Of a DNA stretch of 55,149 nucleotides, positions 1 to 8,082 are shown one piece after another. Source of the stretch: a virus; IMG/VR virus record IMGVR_UViG_3300021424_000040, positions 1-55,149 of that record. One strand, given 5' to 3'. The translations under genes were made by a program, and so were the position numbers. Within the stretch, counting starts at the first letter, position 1. Every line of letters begins with the position of its first letter. A model generated the notes under the pieces. The model had not been told where the DNA came from and made no database searches. It was given only the letters and a program-made list of their open reading frames with translations.

Positions 1-226
1 AATGTAATAGGTTGAAACGAATCTCAAACTTTCTGTATCGGATTGAGATACCAAATAAATCATGTGGACCAATACCAAACAGAATGGATGGAAACCATTC
101 AGTAGCAGGAAACTCATCCCATTGCACTACACAATCAATGAATGCAAACTTAGGATAGTTTGAGAGCACATGGAAATACCATTCGTGCCCATAATCTTCG
201 TAGTAGACGTAATCAAAGAGTTTCAT
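1..226 (-). CDS. hypothetical protein, 3' end outside the window
   Basis: An open frame starts at the ATG at 226-224 and runs off the left edge, giving 75 residues that begin MKLFDYVYYEDYGHEWYF. It is rich in Tyr, Phe and Trp, with no motif I recognise. The start is supported by an ATGA overlap with the stop of the upstream gene (TGA at 225-223), the usual sign of translational coupling in this block. It is the last visible member of a run of small minus-strand genes. The function is unknown. Confidence 0.6.
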   Translation of the reverse strand, partial: MKLFDYVYYEDYGHEWYFHVLSNYPKFAFIDCVVQWDEFPATEWFPSILFGIGPHDLFGISIRYRKFEIRFNLLH

Positions 227-549
227 TTGTCTTTACCATTGAGAATCTTGTCAGCATCAGTGTGATAGAAATCCATTGGTTTATTCTTACCAAGCAACTG
301 CAGCACATGACCTTCAAAGTCAGTAGAATCTGACTCGTAGATGACATGACCGAAGTTATTATCACTCTCGGTATAGTTACCAAGATAATCAGCAAAGGTT
401 AGAAATACTGCCATAGCACGAGCTTTGTCATGCTCGGTGAGTGTTTTGTGTGGGTGTGCGATGATACACATAATGACATTGAATAGCTCAGCAAGCGTAT
501 AAGAAAACGCTGGTGCCTCTTCATTCAGTTTCAGCGGGTTGCTCGTCAT
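223..549 (-). CDS. hypothetical protein (108 aa)
   Basis: This is an unrecognised soluble protein. The frame stays open to an ATG at 585, but I place the start at 549 (MTSNPLKLNEE). A GAGG motif lies six bases before that ATG, and the longer starts overlap the upstream gene by up to 65 bases. The first half has a hydrophobic stretch (AELFNVIMCIIAH) that may be a buried helix. The stop overlaps the next start as ATGA. Confidence 0.6.
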   Translation of the reverse strand: MTSNPLKLNEEAPAFSYTLAELFNVIMCIIAHPHKTLTEHDKARAMAVFLTFADYLGNYTESDNNFGHVIYESDSTDFEGHVLQLLGKNKPMDFYHTDADKILNGKDK

Positions 550-733
550 TCCATTCCTCATAGCGTGTTTGGATTCTACCATCATTCAGAAAAATATTCA
601 AGTGTCCTATGCTACCGTTTTCCAAATAGAATGCCATCCATACATGACGACCTTCTTCCATCACTTCATAGTGATATGATTTGATGTTGTCAAGCAGAAA
701 CTCATCTGGGTTGTAAATCTCTTTGTCAGTCAT
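521..733 (-). CDS. hypothetical protein (70 aa)
   Basis: A small acidic protein beginning MTDKEIYNPDEFLLD, with alternating aromatic and charged residues but no known motif. Its ATG overlaps the stop of the glycoside-hydrolase-like gene as ATGA, and its end overlaps the next gene by 29 bases. Such coupling supports it as a real gene. No function can be assigned. Confidence 0.6.
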   Translation of the reverse strand: MTDKEIYNPDEFLLDNIKSYHYEVMEEGRHVWMAFYLENGSIGHLNIFLNDGRIQTRYEEWNDEQPAETE

Positions 734-1641
734 GTTACATCATTAATAAAGTTTCTATCAGGTACTAAACTAGCTTGATTTCTTAGCACACTTCCGTCAA
801 ATCCATCCATTAACCACACACTTTTACCACTATCCCATGCTTCTTTAATACCACCAACATTTGAGTTAAGTGCCCAACCATGGTCAGTATCTAGTATCTG
901 CGGTCCTTTGAAACCATCAACTCTCAGTGCTGGTGATGCTCCACGACCAACGCTAGGAACAATCCAGTCTGCTCCCGTTCGTTTCATCCAGCGTTGTTCT
1001 CCTCGGATACCAGTAGCATAACTCACACCAATATACTTGTCAGTAAACTTATTCCACCATTCAACAACTTTAGATTGAAACCATTTCGTTGATGCAGCGT
1101 TCAACTCATTACCAACTTCTGCCATTACATTATCATACTTGGATGCAATCTCTGCAACTCGTTTGACATGCGCTCGTTGATACTTGTTCCATTCACCTTT
1201 CGTATGAATGTCTTGTGGAATAGTAGGACCGTCTTTAAGACCGTTGAATGGATGATTCTCCCATGCACTACCAAACCCTTGAATAGCACCCTCAAACAAG
1301 CAAATACTGACCGTTAATCCTTCTTTATCTGCTTCTTTGATAGTATTCTCAAGTCTTGTATAGTAAGAGTCTTGTAGACTTCCATCATCTTTCCAAGGAA
1401 CACTACCAACACGCTGAACTCCTGGTGTATTACTACCCCATTTAGATGCAGCAAAGTTAGCTTTTCTAGTTTCAATAGTCCACAACCGAGTCCAGTTTCC
1501 TGTAACTCTATCCATACCTACAGTTTTACCACCAATAGGTTGAACATTATTCCATGTGTGATTGCCAGCAAACTGAGTTTTTTTGCCATCCACATAGAAA
1601 TCATCACCCTTGATTTGGATTCCAGTTAGATTGTCTTTCAT
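730..1641 (-). CDS. (beta/alpha)8-barrel glycoside-hydrolase-like protein
   Basis: A 303-residue protein whose arrangement resembles clan GH-A glycosidases (cellulase or mannanase type). It has an N-terminal substrate-binding-like region (residues 25-60, AGNHTWNNV and NWTRLW) and a central strand ending VMAEVGNELNAAS (about residues 172-184), the usual Asn-Glu acid/base site. Later Trp/Asp-rich segments include DTDHGWAL and VWLMDGFDG. In clan GH-A the nucleophile on a late strand is Glu, but here the best candidates are Asp, so activity is uncertain. There is no signal peptide. The C-terminus ends soon after the putative last strand, so the barrel may be short. It could act on host or virion polysaccharide, but that is inference. 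Confidence 0.55.
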   Translation of the reverse strand: MKDNLTGIQIKGDDFYVDGKKTQFAGNHTWNNVQPIGGKTVGMDRVTGNWTRLWTIETRKANFAASKWGSNTPGVQRVGSVPWKDDGSLQDSYYTRLENTIKEADKEGLTVSICLFEGAIQGFGSAWENHPFNGLKDGPTIPQDIHTKGEWNKYQRAHVKRVAEIASKYDNVMAEVGNELNAASTKWFQSKVVEWWNKFTDKYIGVSYATGIRGEQRWMKRTGADWIVPSVGRGASPALRVDGFKGPQILDTDHGWALNSNVGGIKEAWDSGKSVWLMDGFDGSVLRNQASLVPDRNFINDVT

Positions 1642-1649
1642 AATAGTTA

Positions 1650-2288
1650 TTAAGCAAAGTTATAATGAACTCGGGTATGAAACTCTTTGAAGCAACTCTG
1701 ATTGGAAAGTTTCATCATCACAGGAGGAATGTAATAGGCACATTCAGTGAAGAAATCTTCTTTGCTGAGAAACTTTAGACCATAAAGATACCAAGTGCCA
1801 AACTCTTCATGGAATTTCCTTACAGCACGATATTGCTTTGAAGTAATAGGCACATACTTATGCTCCTCATCAAAGTCATCACCATATGGTGTTGCCTGTG
1901 TCATCATAATACAGGTAGTTTGACCTTCACCAGTGCCGTAGTATTCACCAATCATATACACCCAGTATTCATCAACTGGAAATACATCACGCTGATACTT
2001 CTTCTCATAATCACTCATGGCAACATCAGCAACCAGTTGGTAGTTTTCTTTCCTCTTTGCTTCCAACTCTGCTCGTAGCTCTACCTTTTCAGTTTCAGCA
2101 AGTGCTTTGAGAGCATCGGAATACTTACCAATAGCACCACAAGCAGTTTGAATCACTTTGATTCTTTCGTCTTCAGAAAGTTTCTTCATACCTTCATCAT
2201 TCTCCTTATAAAGTTTGTCAAGTGCTTCCAATGCTTTGTTTTCTGCTTCTCTTCGTGCTGCTTCTTCAAGCATTTCTTCGTGTGTCAT
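1650..2288 (-). CDS. hypothetical protein with N-terminal coiled coil (212 aa)
   Basis: Residues 1-90 are Glu/Lys/Ala-rich with heptad-like spacing (EEMLEEAARREAENKALEAL), which suggests a coiled coil. The C-terminal half is a mixed alpha/beta domain rich in Tyr and Phe (YWVYMIGEYYGTGEGQT). I recognise no family. The start overlaps the upstream gene by 23 bases; Met6 is an alternative start that reduces the overlap. It sits in the same block of unknown genes as its neighbours. Confidence 0.6.
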   Translation of the reverse strand: MTHEEMLEEAARREAENKALEALDKLYKENDEGMKKLSEDERIKVIQTACGAIGKYSDALKALAETEKVELRAELEAKRKENYQLVADVAMSDYEKKYQRDVFPVDEYWVYMIGEYYGTGEGQTTCIMMTQATPYGDDFDEEHKYVPITSKQYRAVRKFHEEFGTWYLYGLKFLSKEDFFTECAYYIPPVMMKLSNQSCFKEFHTRVHYNFA

Positions 2289-2568
2289 GTGTCACCTCAA
2301 AACATACTGAGTTAAACTTTTGTTTTAGCACACCACGTAATTCAATCCTAGTGTGCTGTGAATGCACTTCTACATGCTCTACATAGTATTTGTCACCTAC
2401 GATTAGGATACCAGTTGGGTCATCGTTGTTGCCCCATCTAACCTGCTCTGGTGAGCATCCTAGAAACTTTACTGTATCACCTGCTCTTATATCCATACGC
2501 TTTGCCCATCCTAGATTTGGCCACGTATCTCTATATATCTCATTCAACTTATCGTTGTCATAAAACAT
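2266..2568 (-). CDS. hypothetical protein (100 aa)
   Basis: A small protein of mainly beta character. The middle part (DTVKFLGCSPEQVRWGNNDDPTG, then GDKYYVEHVEVHSQHTRIEL by position) looks like a small barrel similar to those in translation or nucleic-acid-binding proteins, but this is only a resemblance. It starts one base after the methylase stop and overlaps the coiled-coil gene by 23 bases. Confidence 0.55.
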   Translation of the reverse strand: MFYDNDKLNEIYRDTWPNLGWAKRMDIRAGDTVKFLGCSPEQVRWGNNDDPTGILIVGDKYYVEHVEVHSQHTRIELRGVLKQKFNSVCFEVTHDTRRNA

Positions 2569-2569
2569 G

Positions 2570-3415
2570 TCAGGAATACATCAAAATCTCCGTAGCAGGT
2601 TTAGCAGCGTATCCTGTGCTAGTTTTTTTTCTTCGTCCCGCTGTATATGTTACAGGAAATCGCACCAGATTTAGATCACCTTTTCTATCATCAAAGAATG
2701 TAGAACCATCACAACGATTACACAACATCACATGACCATCAGTTGATTTAGCATGTTCGATCAGTTTTTCTGTAGCGGTATCATCCCAACTTGTACCATA
2801 TTTGGTGAAACTATCCCTATATGGCGGATCAAAATAAGTAAACGAACCAGTAGGACAATCAATGTAATCACCACACAGAATGTTTACACGTTGAAGCAAC
2901 TCATTCCAAGCAAAAACATTTTGCTTATCATACACTACATCAGTTTGATTCAATAGACCAGCTGGAGTGCCATATCTACCATTTGTGTTCTTGTTAATCT
3001 GCCAAATACCGTTAAAACCAGTTTTCATGAGGAAGTACAGAACTCCCGCCTCAAATGGTTTTGACCATTGTTGGTAATCGTATGCGTGAGCATGTCTCAC
3101 TTCAAAGAAATACTTCTTCCTGTCTTCTTTAGACAAACAAATGTATTTTGCCTGAAAGACATCTACAACGTTACAAAACTCTTCTGGATTTTCTTTTACC
3201 GATCGGTAAATATTCATGATATTATCGTTAATATCATTGATATATGCGTGTTCGGGATTATATTTCTGCATGATATGCAAAAACATAGCGCCACCACCAA
3301 AAAATGGTTCGCTATAAGAAGTGATATTTACTGCACTAGGAAGATAAGGCAGTTGATATTTAAGGACTTTGGTTTTGCCGCCTGCCCACATGAATAAAGG
3401 TTTAATCTTGGTCAT
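2570..3415 (-). CDS. dam: DNA adenine N6-methyltransferase, D12 (Dam) class
   Basis: A SAM-dependent N6-adenine methylase of 281 residues from the chosen start. Visible motifs in D12-class order are MWAGGK at residues 9-14 (SAM contact), the Gly-rich FFGGGAMF at 38-45, YINDIN at 58-63, and catalytic DPPY at 196-199. Orphan phage Dam enzymes usually modify GATC, either to escape host restriction or to mark phage DNA; the target here cannot be read from the sequence. The frame stays open to 3451, but the ATG at 3415 (MTKIKPLF) overlaps the previous gene by only 14 bases and starts right before the conserved WAGGK, so I prefer it. No restriction partner is visible. Confidence 0.9.
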   Translation of the reverse strand: MTKIKPLFMWAGGKTKVLKYQLPYLPSAVNITSYSEPFFGGGAMFLHIMQKYNPEHAYINDINDNIMNIYRSVKENPEEFCNVVDVFQAKYICLSKEDRKKYFFEVRHAHAYDYQQWSKPFEAGVLYFLMKTGFNGIWQINKNTNGRYGTPAGLLNQTDVVYDKQNVFAWNELLQRVNILCGDYIDCPTGSFTYFDPPYRDSFTKYGTSWDDTATEKLIEHAKSTDGHVMLCNRCDGSTFFDDRKGDLNLVRFPVTYTAGRRKKTSTGYAAKPATEILMYS

Positions 3416-3617
3416 TCTGATAAGTAGGTGGATGATACTTAAGATATTCAAAGAAAGTTAGTTTCATTTCCTTGTGTGTCATGCCACAGTGTTTTGCTGC
3501 AGCTGGCAGAGTCATCTTAGCATGAAACAATCCTTCATTTGCTTCTCTGACGTTTTCTGGAGTGGTTTTAACTGGCACTTCAAATAATGCTGCTTTATTG
3601 ATTTTTAGTAAACCCAT
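3402..3617 (-). CDS. hypothetical protein, possible DNA-binding helices (71 aa)
   Basis: A small basic protein. Residues 35-60 (MTLPAAAKHCGMTHKEMKL) have the spacing of a helix-turn-helix (helix, Gly turn, helix with Thr/Lys), so it may bind DNA, but this is inference. The start at 3617 overlaps the preceding gene by 23 bases. It lies directly upstream of the methylase gene and overlaps it, so the two are probably co-translated. Confidence 0.55.
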   Translation of the reverse strand: MGLLKINKAALFEVPVKTTPENVREANEGLFHAKMTLPAAAKHCGMTHKEMKLTFFEYLKYHPPTYQNDQD

Positions 3618-3801
3618 CTTTCATCTCTTCGATCGTATCAAACAGTTTGTCGATTGACTTGAGCTTATCAATGTCACACATCAACTCAGAAATATACTTA
3701 GATACTACTGGGCGCTCATTTCGTGCTGCAAATGCAAGTGCATTACGCATTGCTGCTTGTGCTTCATCCAGAGAATCTTCAACTTGTTTAGATAGTGCCA
3801 T
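3595..3801 (-). CDS. hypothetical protein (68 aa)
   Basis: A mostly helical acidic protein beginning MALSKQVEDSLDEAQ, with a repeated Ala/Asp/Lys pattern. An in-frame ATG at 3825 adds eight hydrophobic residues and would overlap the upstream membrane gene, so 3801 is the likelier start; it leaves one base after that gene's stop. It resembles short conserved unknown proteins I associate with cyanomyoviruses. The function is unknown. Confidence 0.6.
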   Translation of the reverse strand: MALSKQVEDSLDEAQAAMRNALAFAARNERPVVSKYISELMCDIDKLKSIDKLFDTIEEMKDGFTKNQ

Positions 3802-3802
3802 A

Positions 3803-4054
3803 TTAAAAAAACCAAATTTGAACAAGTTTAACTGCTTCTACGATAGCAAAGAATGATCGGATTGTCAAGATATCCCACATTCGCATCTTTTGAAAATGTG
3901 GCCATGACAATACATTTCCTATCATTCTGCAGTAGATACCAACTTCAACACTAGTGAAAAGAATGATGACATAACCAACAACAAACATCATGTTGCCGAT
4001 TACCCTCATCCAACTAAGCATCGGATATCTAGGGTCAATAAATTTATATTCCAT
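3803..4054 (-). CDS. small membrane protein (83 aa)
   Basis: Two hydrophobic segments are visible: residues about 17-42 (VIGNMMFVVGYVIILFTSVE) and 62-80 (ILTIRSFFAIVEAVKLVQIW). It is probably a two-pass inner-membrane protein. The ATG overlaps the preceding stop as TAATG. I do not recognise the family. Its place among early-type small genes is compatible with a host-takeover role, which is inference. Confidence 0.55.
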   Translation of the reverse strand: MEYKFIDPRYPMLSWMRVIGNMMFVVGYVIILFTSVEVGIYCRMIGNVLSWPHFQKMRMWDILTIRSFFAIVEAVKLVQIWFF

Positions 4055-4233
4055 TAGTCAGAAGCTCGCCATTGTGTAACTCTAGTGCGATTAGTTTGAA
4101 ACTCTTCTACGATTGTGAGGATTTTATGTGCTTTTTCTTTGGCACTTGATTCATTCCAATCCGTAGAGTTTTCACTCCAAAGATACCACATTTCTTCAAT
4201 AATACTATCAATGAGTTTATCATAATGCGTCAT
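4054..4233 (-). CDS. hypothetical protein (59 aa)
   Basis: A 59-residue protein starting MTHYDKLIDSIIEEMWYL. It is helical and charged, with four Trp, and ends WRASD. Both ends are coupled to neighbours: ATGA with the upstream gene and TAATG with the downstream membrane gene. This coupling is the main reason to accept it as coding. The function is unknown. Confidence 0.6.
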   Translation of the reverse strand: MTHYDKLIDSIIEEMWYLWSENSTDWNESSAKEKAHKILTIVEEFQTNRTRVTQWRASD

Positions 4234-4355
4234 TGAATGACCTCCAGTTTGCGCTTTAATGCCTGCTTACGTGCTTTTGCTTGACGCATTGCCTGAGGTT
4301 TCAAGGTGCGTTTGCATTCTTTTTTAGAATGATGTTGCCAGTTAGGCGTAGTCAT
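4230..4355 (-). CDS. tiny basic protein (41 aa)
   Basis: A 41-residue, strongly Lys/Arg-rich protein (MTTPNWQHHSKKECKR at the start, then QAMRQAKARKQALKRKLE). The charge suggests RNA or DNA binding. It is coupled to the next gene by an ATGA overlap. Such short basic proteins are common in T4-like early regions and may act on host nucleic-acid machinery, but nothing in the sequence proves this. Confidence 0.55.
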   Translation of the reverse strand: MTTPNWQHHSKKECKRTLKPQAMRQAKARKQALKRKLEVIQ

Positions 4356-4382
4356 TGATCTGTCCTTTTAGATTATATAGGA

Positions 4383-4613
4383 TTATTCAAAGGTAGGGCA
4401 GACAAAATAGGAGAGTTCATCTCCATCTTTTGCAGTTCCCCACTCATGAAACTCTTGACAAAGAGCGAATATGTCAGCATGACGATTTTGTTTGTCAAGC
4501 ATCTCAAAACGTGCTTCCACGTATTCAAGAATGCCGCCAACCACGTCTCCAACGTCCTCGCAATCAATCATCGGAACCACGCCGTCGTCGCCGTAATCGA
4601 TGATGCCTTTCAT
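4383..4613 (-). CDS. hypothetical acidic protein (76 aa), first gene after an early promoter
   Basis: An acidic protein beginning MKGIIDYGDDGVVPMIDCE, with no motif I know. It is the first gene downstream of the sigma70-like promoter at 4638-4667 and so probably heads the small-gene operon running to position 1. It is likely an early gene; the role is unknown. Its base composition is visibly more GC-rich than the cassette just upstream. Confidence 0.6.
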   Translation of the reverse strand: MKGIIDYGDDGVVPMIDCEDVGDVVGGILEYVEARFEMLDKQNRHADIFALCQEFHEWGTAKDGDELSYFVCPTFE

Positions 4614-4637
4614 GGGTGTCCTGTTCAGTGCTTTGCT

Positions 4638-4667
4638 ACTGTAGCACGGGTGTCAACCCCCTGTCAA
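4638..4667 (-). promoter_or_regulatory. sigma70-type promoter for the 1-4.6 kb small-gene block
   Basis: Read on the minus strand, TTGACA at 4667-4662 and TACAGT at 4643-4638 are 18 bases apart, 25 bases before the ATG at 4613. The -35 box overlaps the last codons of the halogenase gene. The flank around the -35 (CAGGGGGCTTGACAGG) is shared almost exactly with the psbA promoter. Confidence 0.7.
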
Positions 4668-6085
4668 GCCCCCTGACGAAATCCATCAATATAATCTAAA
4701 TGATTCATTGTTTGATCATTAAGTTCCGAAGATAAAGCGAACGGCGGAATATCTGAATAATATTTCCATTTATATCTACGTGCAGATAATGTGTGAAAAA
4801 TCATATCTGCATTAGTAATATCATTACCATCATTGCTGTCAAATCGTTCAATCACATCATCATAAAAATCCCAATGTACATTTTTATGATCTTTCCAAAA
4901 AAGTGTATCGTTCCTATAACAAGTTTTGTATTGTGCTAAAATAAAAGCAGCCCAAAATTTATACAAATGTTCTATAGATTTATTTGAAGTCCACAAACAA
5001 TGTTCATACACAGCTCCAGATCCATATCTCTTTTGTTGACTAAACAAATATTTTAATCGTATCAATGCATCTAAAGTTAATGTTATTCCAGGTGCATCCA
5101 AAGGTTCTAAAAATCCATTACACATACCAATAGTGCAAAAATTGCTATTAAAAGTTTTTTTACTATATCTTGGTTCGAATGAAACTAATCTAGGTGATAT
5201 GTTAGTATCTCCTATATCTTGTAAAAACTCTTCTAACGCTTGTTCATGTGTCACATGTCTATCACTAAAAACATACCCCGTCCCAATCCTAGAATATGTT
5301 GGTGTTATCCATCTCCATCCATATTTCATAGTTTTAGCTATCGTATATGGGTGGAACTGTTTACGTTTTTGTTTATATTCTAAAGGATAAACATATGCTT
5401 TATTGGTTAACAGTATGTCTGATAAATCTACATATTCTAGTCCAAGTTGATCAACGATCAAACTGTTTGAACCAGTTGCAAAAATAAAATAATCTGCTTC
5501 AATATGTGATCCATTTTGAAGTTTTAAAGATTTTATTCTGTTTTCGTCAAATACACAACCTAAAACAGTACTATGAATGACTTCAAAGTTATTTGTTTTT
5601 ATATGATTTGAAAGATAATCAATATATTTTGCAGCATCAAAATGCCAAGAAATAGGGTACTCGTCAAAATTTAATATGACTTCATTTGACCTCACAATGT
5701 TAAATAAATCTTTTGCATATAAATCATGAAATTTTGTTTGACTATCTCTATTAGATAACGAAGCAAAATACGATTTTGATTTTATTTTAATGTGATTCCA
5801 TGGAGTGCCTCCACGTTTAAAGTTGTGTAAAAAATCTTCATCTGACCAGTTTTTATAAAAAACTCCATATTTAACAGCAGCATCAGACTTCACGATAAAC
5901 TCTTGCATTTTACTGCCAATGTCAGCGTGAAAATCATTTAAAACTATAGTATTGGATTCACCAACTCCTATAGGCATTATTTCTGGTGAACCAATAATAG
6001 TAACTTTTTCTATGCTTTTGTCAATGGCAAAATAGTTTGCCGCCATCCATCCAGCTGCTCCAGTTCCAATCACACATATTTTCAT
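4664..6085 (-). CDS. prnA-like: flavin-dependent tryptophan-halogenase-like protein
   Basis: A 473-residue protein of the FADH2-dependent tryptophan halogenase (PrnA/RebH) family, which chlorinates or brominates an aromatic substrate through HOCl held at a lysine. Visible are the FAD fold GTGAAG (residues 7-12), GVGES (40-44) and AVK-x8-NW with Lys72 in the place of PrnA catalytic Lys79. FATG follows at 202-205, then a WxWxI box (GWRWIT, 256-261) with Thr where Pro is usual. FLEPLDAPG at 325-333 aligns with the PrnA active-site FxEPLES-type loop; the catalytic Glu is Asp330 and the adjacent Ser is Ala. It is last in a cassette with two 2OG-Fe(II) oxygenases, next to tail-fibre genes. The substrate is unknown; a virion protein is one possibility. 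No flavin reductase is visible. Confidence 0.85.
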   Translation of the reverse strand: MKICVIGTGAAGWMAANYFAIDKSIEKVTIIGSPEIMPIGVGESNTIVLNDFHADIGSKMQEFIVKSDAAVKYGVFYKNWSDEDFLHNFKRGGTPWNHIKIKSKSYFASLSNRDSQTKFHDLYAKDLFNIVRSNEVILNFDEYPISWHFDAAKYIDYLSNHIKTNNFEVIHSTVLGCVFDENRIKSLKLQNGSHIEADYFIFATGSNSLIVDQLGLEYVDLSDILLTNKAYVYPLEYKQKRKQFHPYTIAKTMKYGWRWITPTYSRIGTGYVFSDRHVTHEQALEEFLQDIGDTNISPRLVSFEPRYSKKTFNSNFCTIGMCNGFLEPLDAPGITLTLDALIRLKYLFSQQKRYGSGAVYEHCLWTSNKSIEHLYKFWAAFILAQYKTCYRNDTLFWKDHKNVHWDFYDDVIERFDSNDGNDITNADMIFHTLSARRYKWKYYSDIPPFALSSELNDQTMNHLDYIDGFRQGA

Positions 6086-6093
6086 AAAAATCT

Positions 6094-6456
6094 TTAATCA
6101 TATTTTACAAATGGAAAATTTTCAAAACAACTATCTCCATTTGAGGTGAAGATATGAACATATACATTATATTCCTCATAATCCATTTCGTTTATGAAAG
6201 GAAACCATTCTTGAGCTCTTTCTCTAGCGGCTATCTCATCTTCAAAAAACAAAACGTTATGCTTTTGAGATAATAAACAATCGACAACTTCTTCTGGACA
6301 TATTTTTTTGTAATGTTTAACAACTTCATCAATTTTTTGTTGATCTGACGATGCCTGAATACCAACTGCTTTGAAATACATCAAAGATTTCTGCTTAAGA
6401 GCAGCATATTCAGACATAGCTTGCCAAAAACTTTTTGGTTCGTAATATGATTCCAT
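6094..6456 (-). CDS. hypothetical protein of the halogenase cassette (120 aa)
   Basis: A 120-residue protein, helical in the first two thirds (YEPKSFWQAMSEYAALKQ) and ending with a beta-rich segment (YNVYVHIFTSNGDSCFENF). No known motif. Its start overlaps the preceding oxygenase stop by one base (TAATG) and the halogenase starts nine bases after its end, so the three are probably one transcript. It may be a partner or substrate-presenting protein, which is inference. Confidence 0.65.
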   Translation of the reverse strand: MESYYEPKSFWQAMSEYAALKQKSLMYFKAVGIQASSDQQKIDEVVKHYKKICPEEVVDCLLSQKHNVLFFEDEIAARERAQEWFPFINEMDYEEYNVYVHIFTSNGDSCFENFPFVKYD

Positions 6457-7151
6457 TAGTCAGAAAATCTCCTTCTTAGTTGCATGAAAATGTGAGTTAA
6501 TCGATTATTAAGATTATCAAATTCTGGTGTATTTAGTTTGTCTTTATACTCGTTGTTTATCTCATGTATATCACAAATAAGTTCCCTTATCATGGAATCT
6601 CTTATTTTACTTTGAACCCAAAAAACAGCAACATCTCTGGTTCCGCGTGTAACTTCAGTAACTTTATGTATGTAAGATGTAGGATAAAAAATAGCGTAAC
6701 CAGAATCCAGTTTAAAAGACTGAGTTTGATTACCTATTTGTAAAACAAGTTCTCCGCCATCATAATCAGTTGGAGGAGATAAGAAAAGAGTGCAACTATA
6801 ATCAGTTCTGATATAATCATTAGTGCTCTTATGTTTCATTATGGAGTTATCGTTATGGAATCCATAATACATCCCTTCAGTATACCGAGCAAAATTCATT
6901 ATTGATATAGATACAGGCAAAATATAGTTTCTAAAATCATAACAATCCTCCAAAGCATGTGCAATGATATCAGAAACTTCTAGATATTTTTTATCAGTAT
7001 AAGACTCTCCATGATCTGCTTCTAGATTATTTTTCTTATCTAGATTAATAGTTTTACCACCCCACAAACCAGATTCAAAAATAGCAGAGTCATAGTATTT
7101 TTTTATTTTATTGATTTGTATATCATTCAAAACTTTCATAACATAAAACAT
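6456..7151 (-). CDS. 2OG-Fe(II) oxygenase, PKHD/prolyl-hydroxylase type
   Basis: A 231-residue double-stranded beta-helix dioxygenase. The Fe(II) triad is His99-x-Asp101 (YGFHND) and His162 (SYIHKVTEV). Arg172 (GTRDVAV) would hold 2-oxoglutarate, and YDGGEL at 130-135 is the characteristic loop of the PiuC/YbiX and prolyl-4-hydroxylase branch. Such enzymes hydroxylate Pro or other side chains using O2. The start at 7151 follows a GGGGG run; Met5 at 7139 lacks a ribosome site. It is next to the halogenase and tail genes, so a virion or host protein may be the substrate (inference). Confidence 0.85.
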   Translation of the reverse strand: MFYVMKVLNDIQINKIKKYYDSAIFESGLWGGKTINLDKKNNLEADHGESYTDKKYLEVSDIIAHALEDCYDFRNYILPVSISIMNFARYTEGMYYGFHNDNSIMKHKSTNDYIRTDYSCTLFLSPPTDYDGGELVLQIGNQTQSFKLDSGYAIFYPTSYIHKVTEVTRGTRDVAVFWVQSKIRDSMIRELICDIHEINNEYKDKLNTPEFDNLNNRLTHIFMQLRRRFSD

Positions 7152-7157
7152 ACTTTA

Positions 7158-8072
7158 TCAACCCCCAGTATTTTCTAAATAATCTTCTGCGTTTTGTACC
7201 ATTCTATCTATATAAGATTTAGAGTTAGTGTTGCTAGGTGGAACAAACTGCAGCGGTGGGACAATAAGTTCAGTATCAATAGCATCCAATGATTTTTTAA
7301 TTTCTTGTCGTATTCTCTCAAAATCTTCCAGTTCTATTTCGCTTCCATCGACAGACCAATCAACTCTAGTTGATGGTAAAGATAACCAAGCTTGGAATCT
7401 TAGAAGCTTTCTCTTTATAGTTTCAAAATAATATTGATTAAACTGATCTGGAGTAGATAAATATTCTACTTCTTTATTTGGATATCTATCAATATAATGT
7501 TCAGGTATAATAGGAAATTTTGCAGTTAGAGGATTGTTTTCAAACTCTGGATCTATTTCTGGAAGATCTCGCAAATACTGCCTGTATTTTCTATATAAAT
7601 CTTGTTTTTCTGTATCTCTTACCGACCCATCATCAATAAAAATCCAATCAGTCATATAAAGCATTCTTTGCCTTAAAAGACGAAGATTAACCTGCAAAAT
7701 ATTAGTAAACTCATTTACTTTTTTTTGAACTTCTTCTTTTGCTTTTTGCAAATCTAATAATCTTGCTTGCTCATAAAATGATGCAAAAATGTTGTATGCA
7801 TCTTTAGCTTGTTCTAGAGTTGCTTCAGTAAACATGTAGTTTTTTTCTGAAGTTTGACGATATCTATAATCATAGATTTGTTTTTTTCTTTCGCAGTTGT
7901 ATTCTCCGCTCTCATAATACTCAAACAAAAGAATATAATCTTTATCATTGTGCCAGAAAGATCCCAACTGCTCACAAAGCAGCAATCTTTTTTCGTCATC
8001 TAAAGTAACTACCTGCCCCTGATAAACAATAGTACTTTCTTTTAGATTAGCTTGAAGAATAATGTTTGCCAT
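7158..8072 (-). CDS. tail-fibre assembly chaperone-like protein (304 aa)
   Basis: The middle of the protein (about residues 130-170) carries R-x-LL-R-x-RML-x-MTDW followed by YRKYRQYLRDLPE. This matches the pattern of the phage tail assembly chaperone (Phage_tail_APC) family: R..LL..TDW, then Y R..LRD.P. A long helical segment precedes it (residues 85-130), and the C-terminus is acidic and helical. It lies between the fibre genes and the oxygenase/halogenase genes, a typical place for a fibre chaperone. The N-terminal 80 residues are unassigned. Confidence 0.6.
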   Translation of the reverse strand: MANIILQANLKESTIVYQGQVVTLDDEKRLLLCEQLGSFWHNDKDYILLFEYYESGEYNCERKKQIYDYRYRQTSEKNYMFTEATLEQAKDAYNIFASFYEQARLLDLQKAKEEVQKKVNEFTNILQVNLRLLRQRMLYMTDWIFIDDGSVRDTEKQDLYRKYRQYLRDLPEIDPEFENNPLTAKFPIIPEHYIDRYPNKEVEYLSTPDQFNQYYFETIKRKLLRFQAWLSLPSTRVDWSVDGSEIELEDFERIRQEIKKSLDAIDTELIVPPLQFVPPSNTNSKSYIDRMVQNAEDYLENTGG

Positions 8073-8082
8073 TGATTATAAC

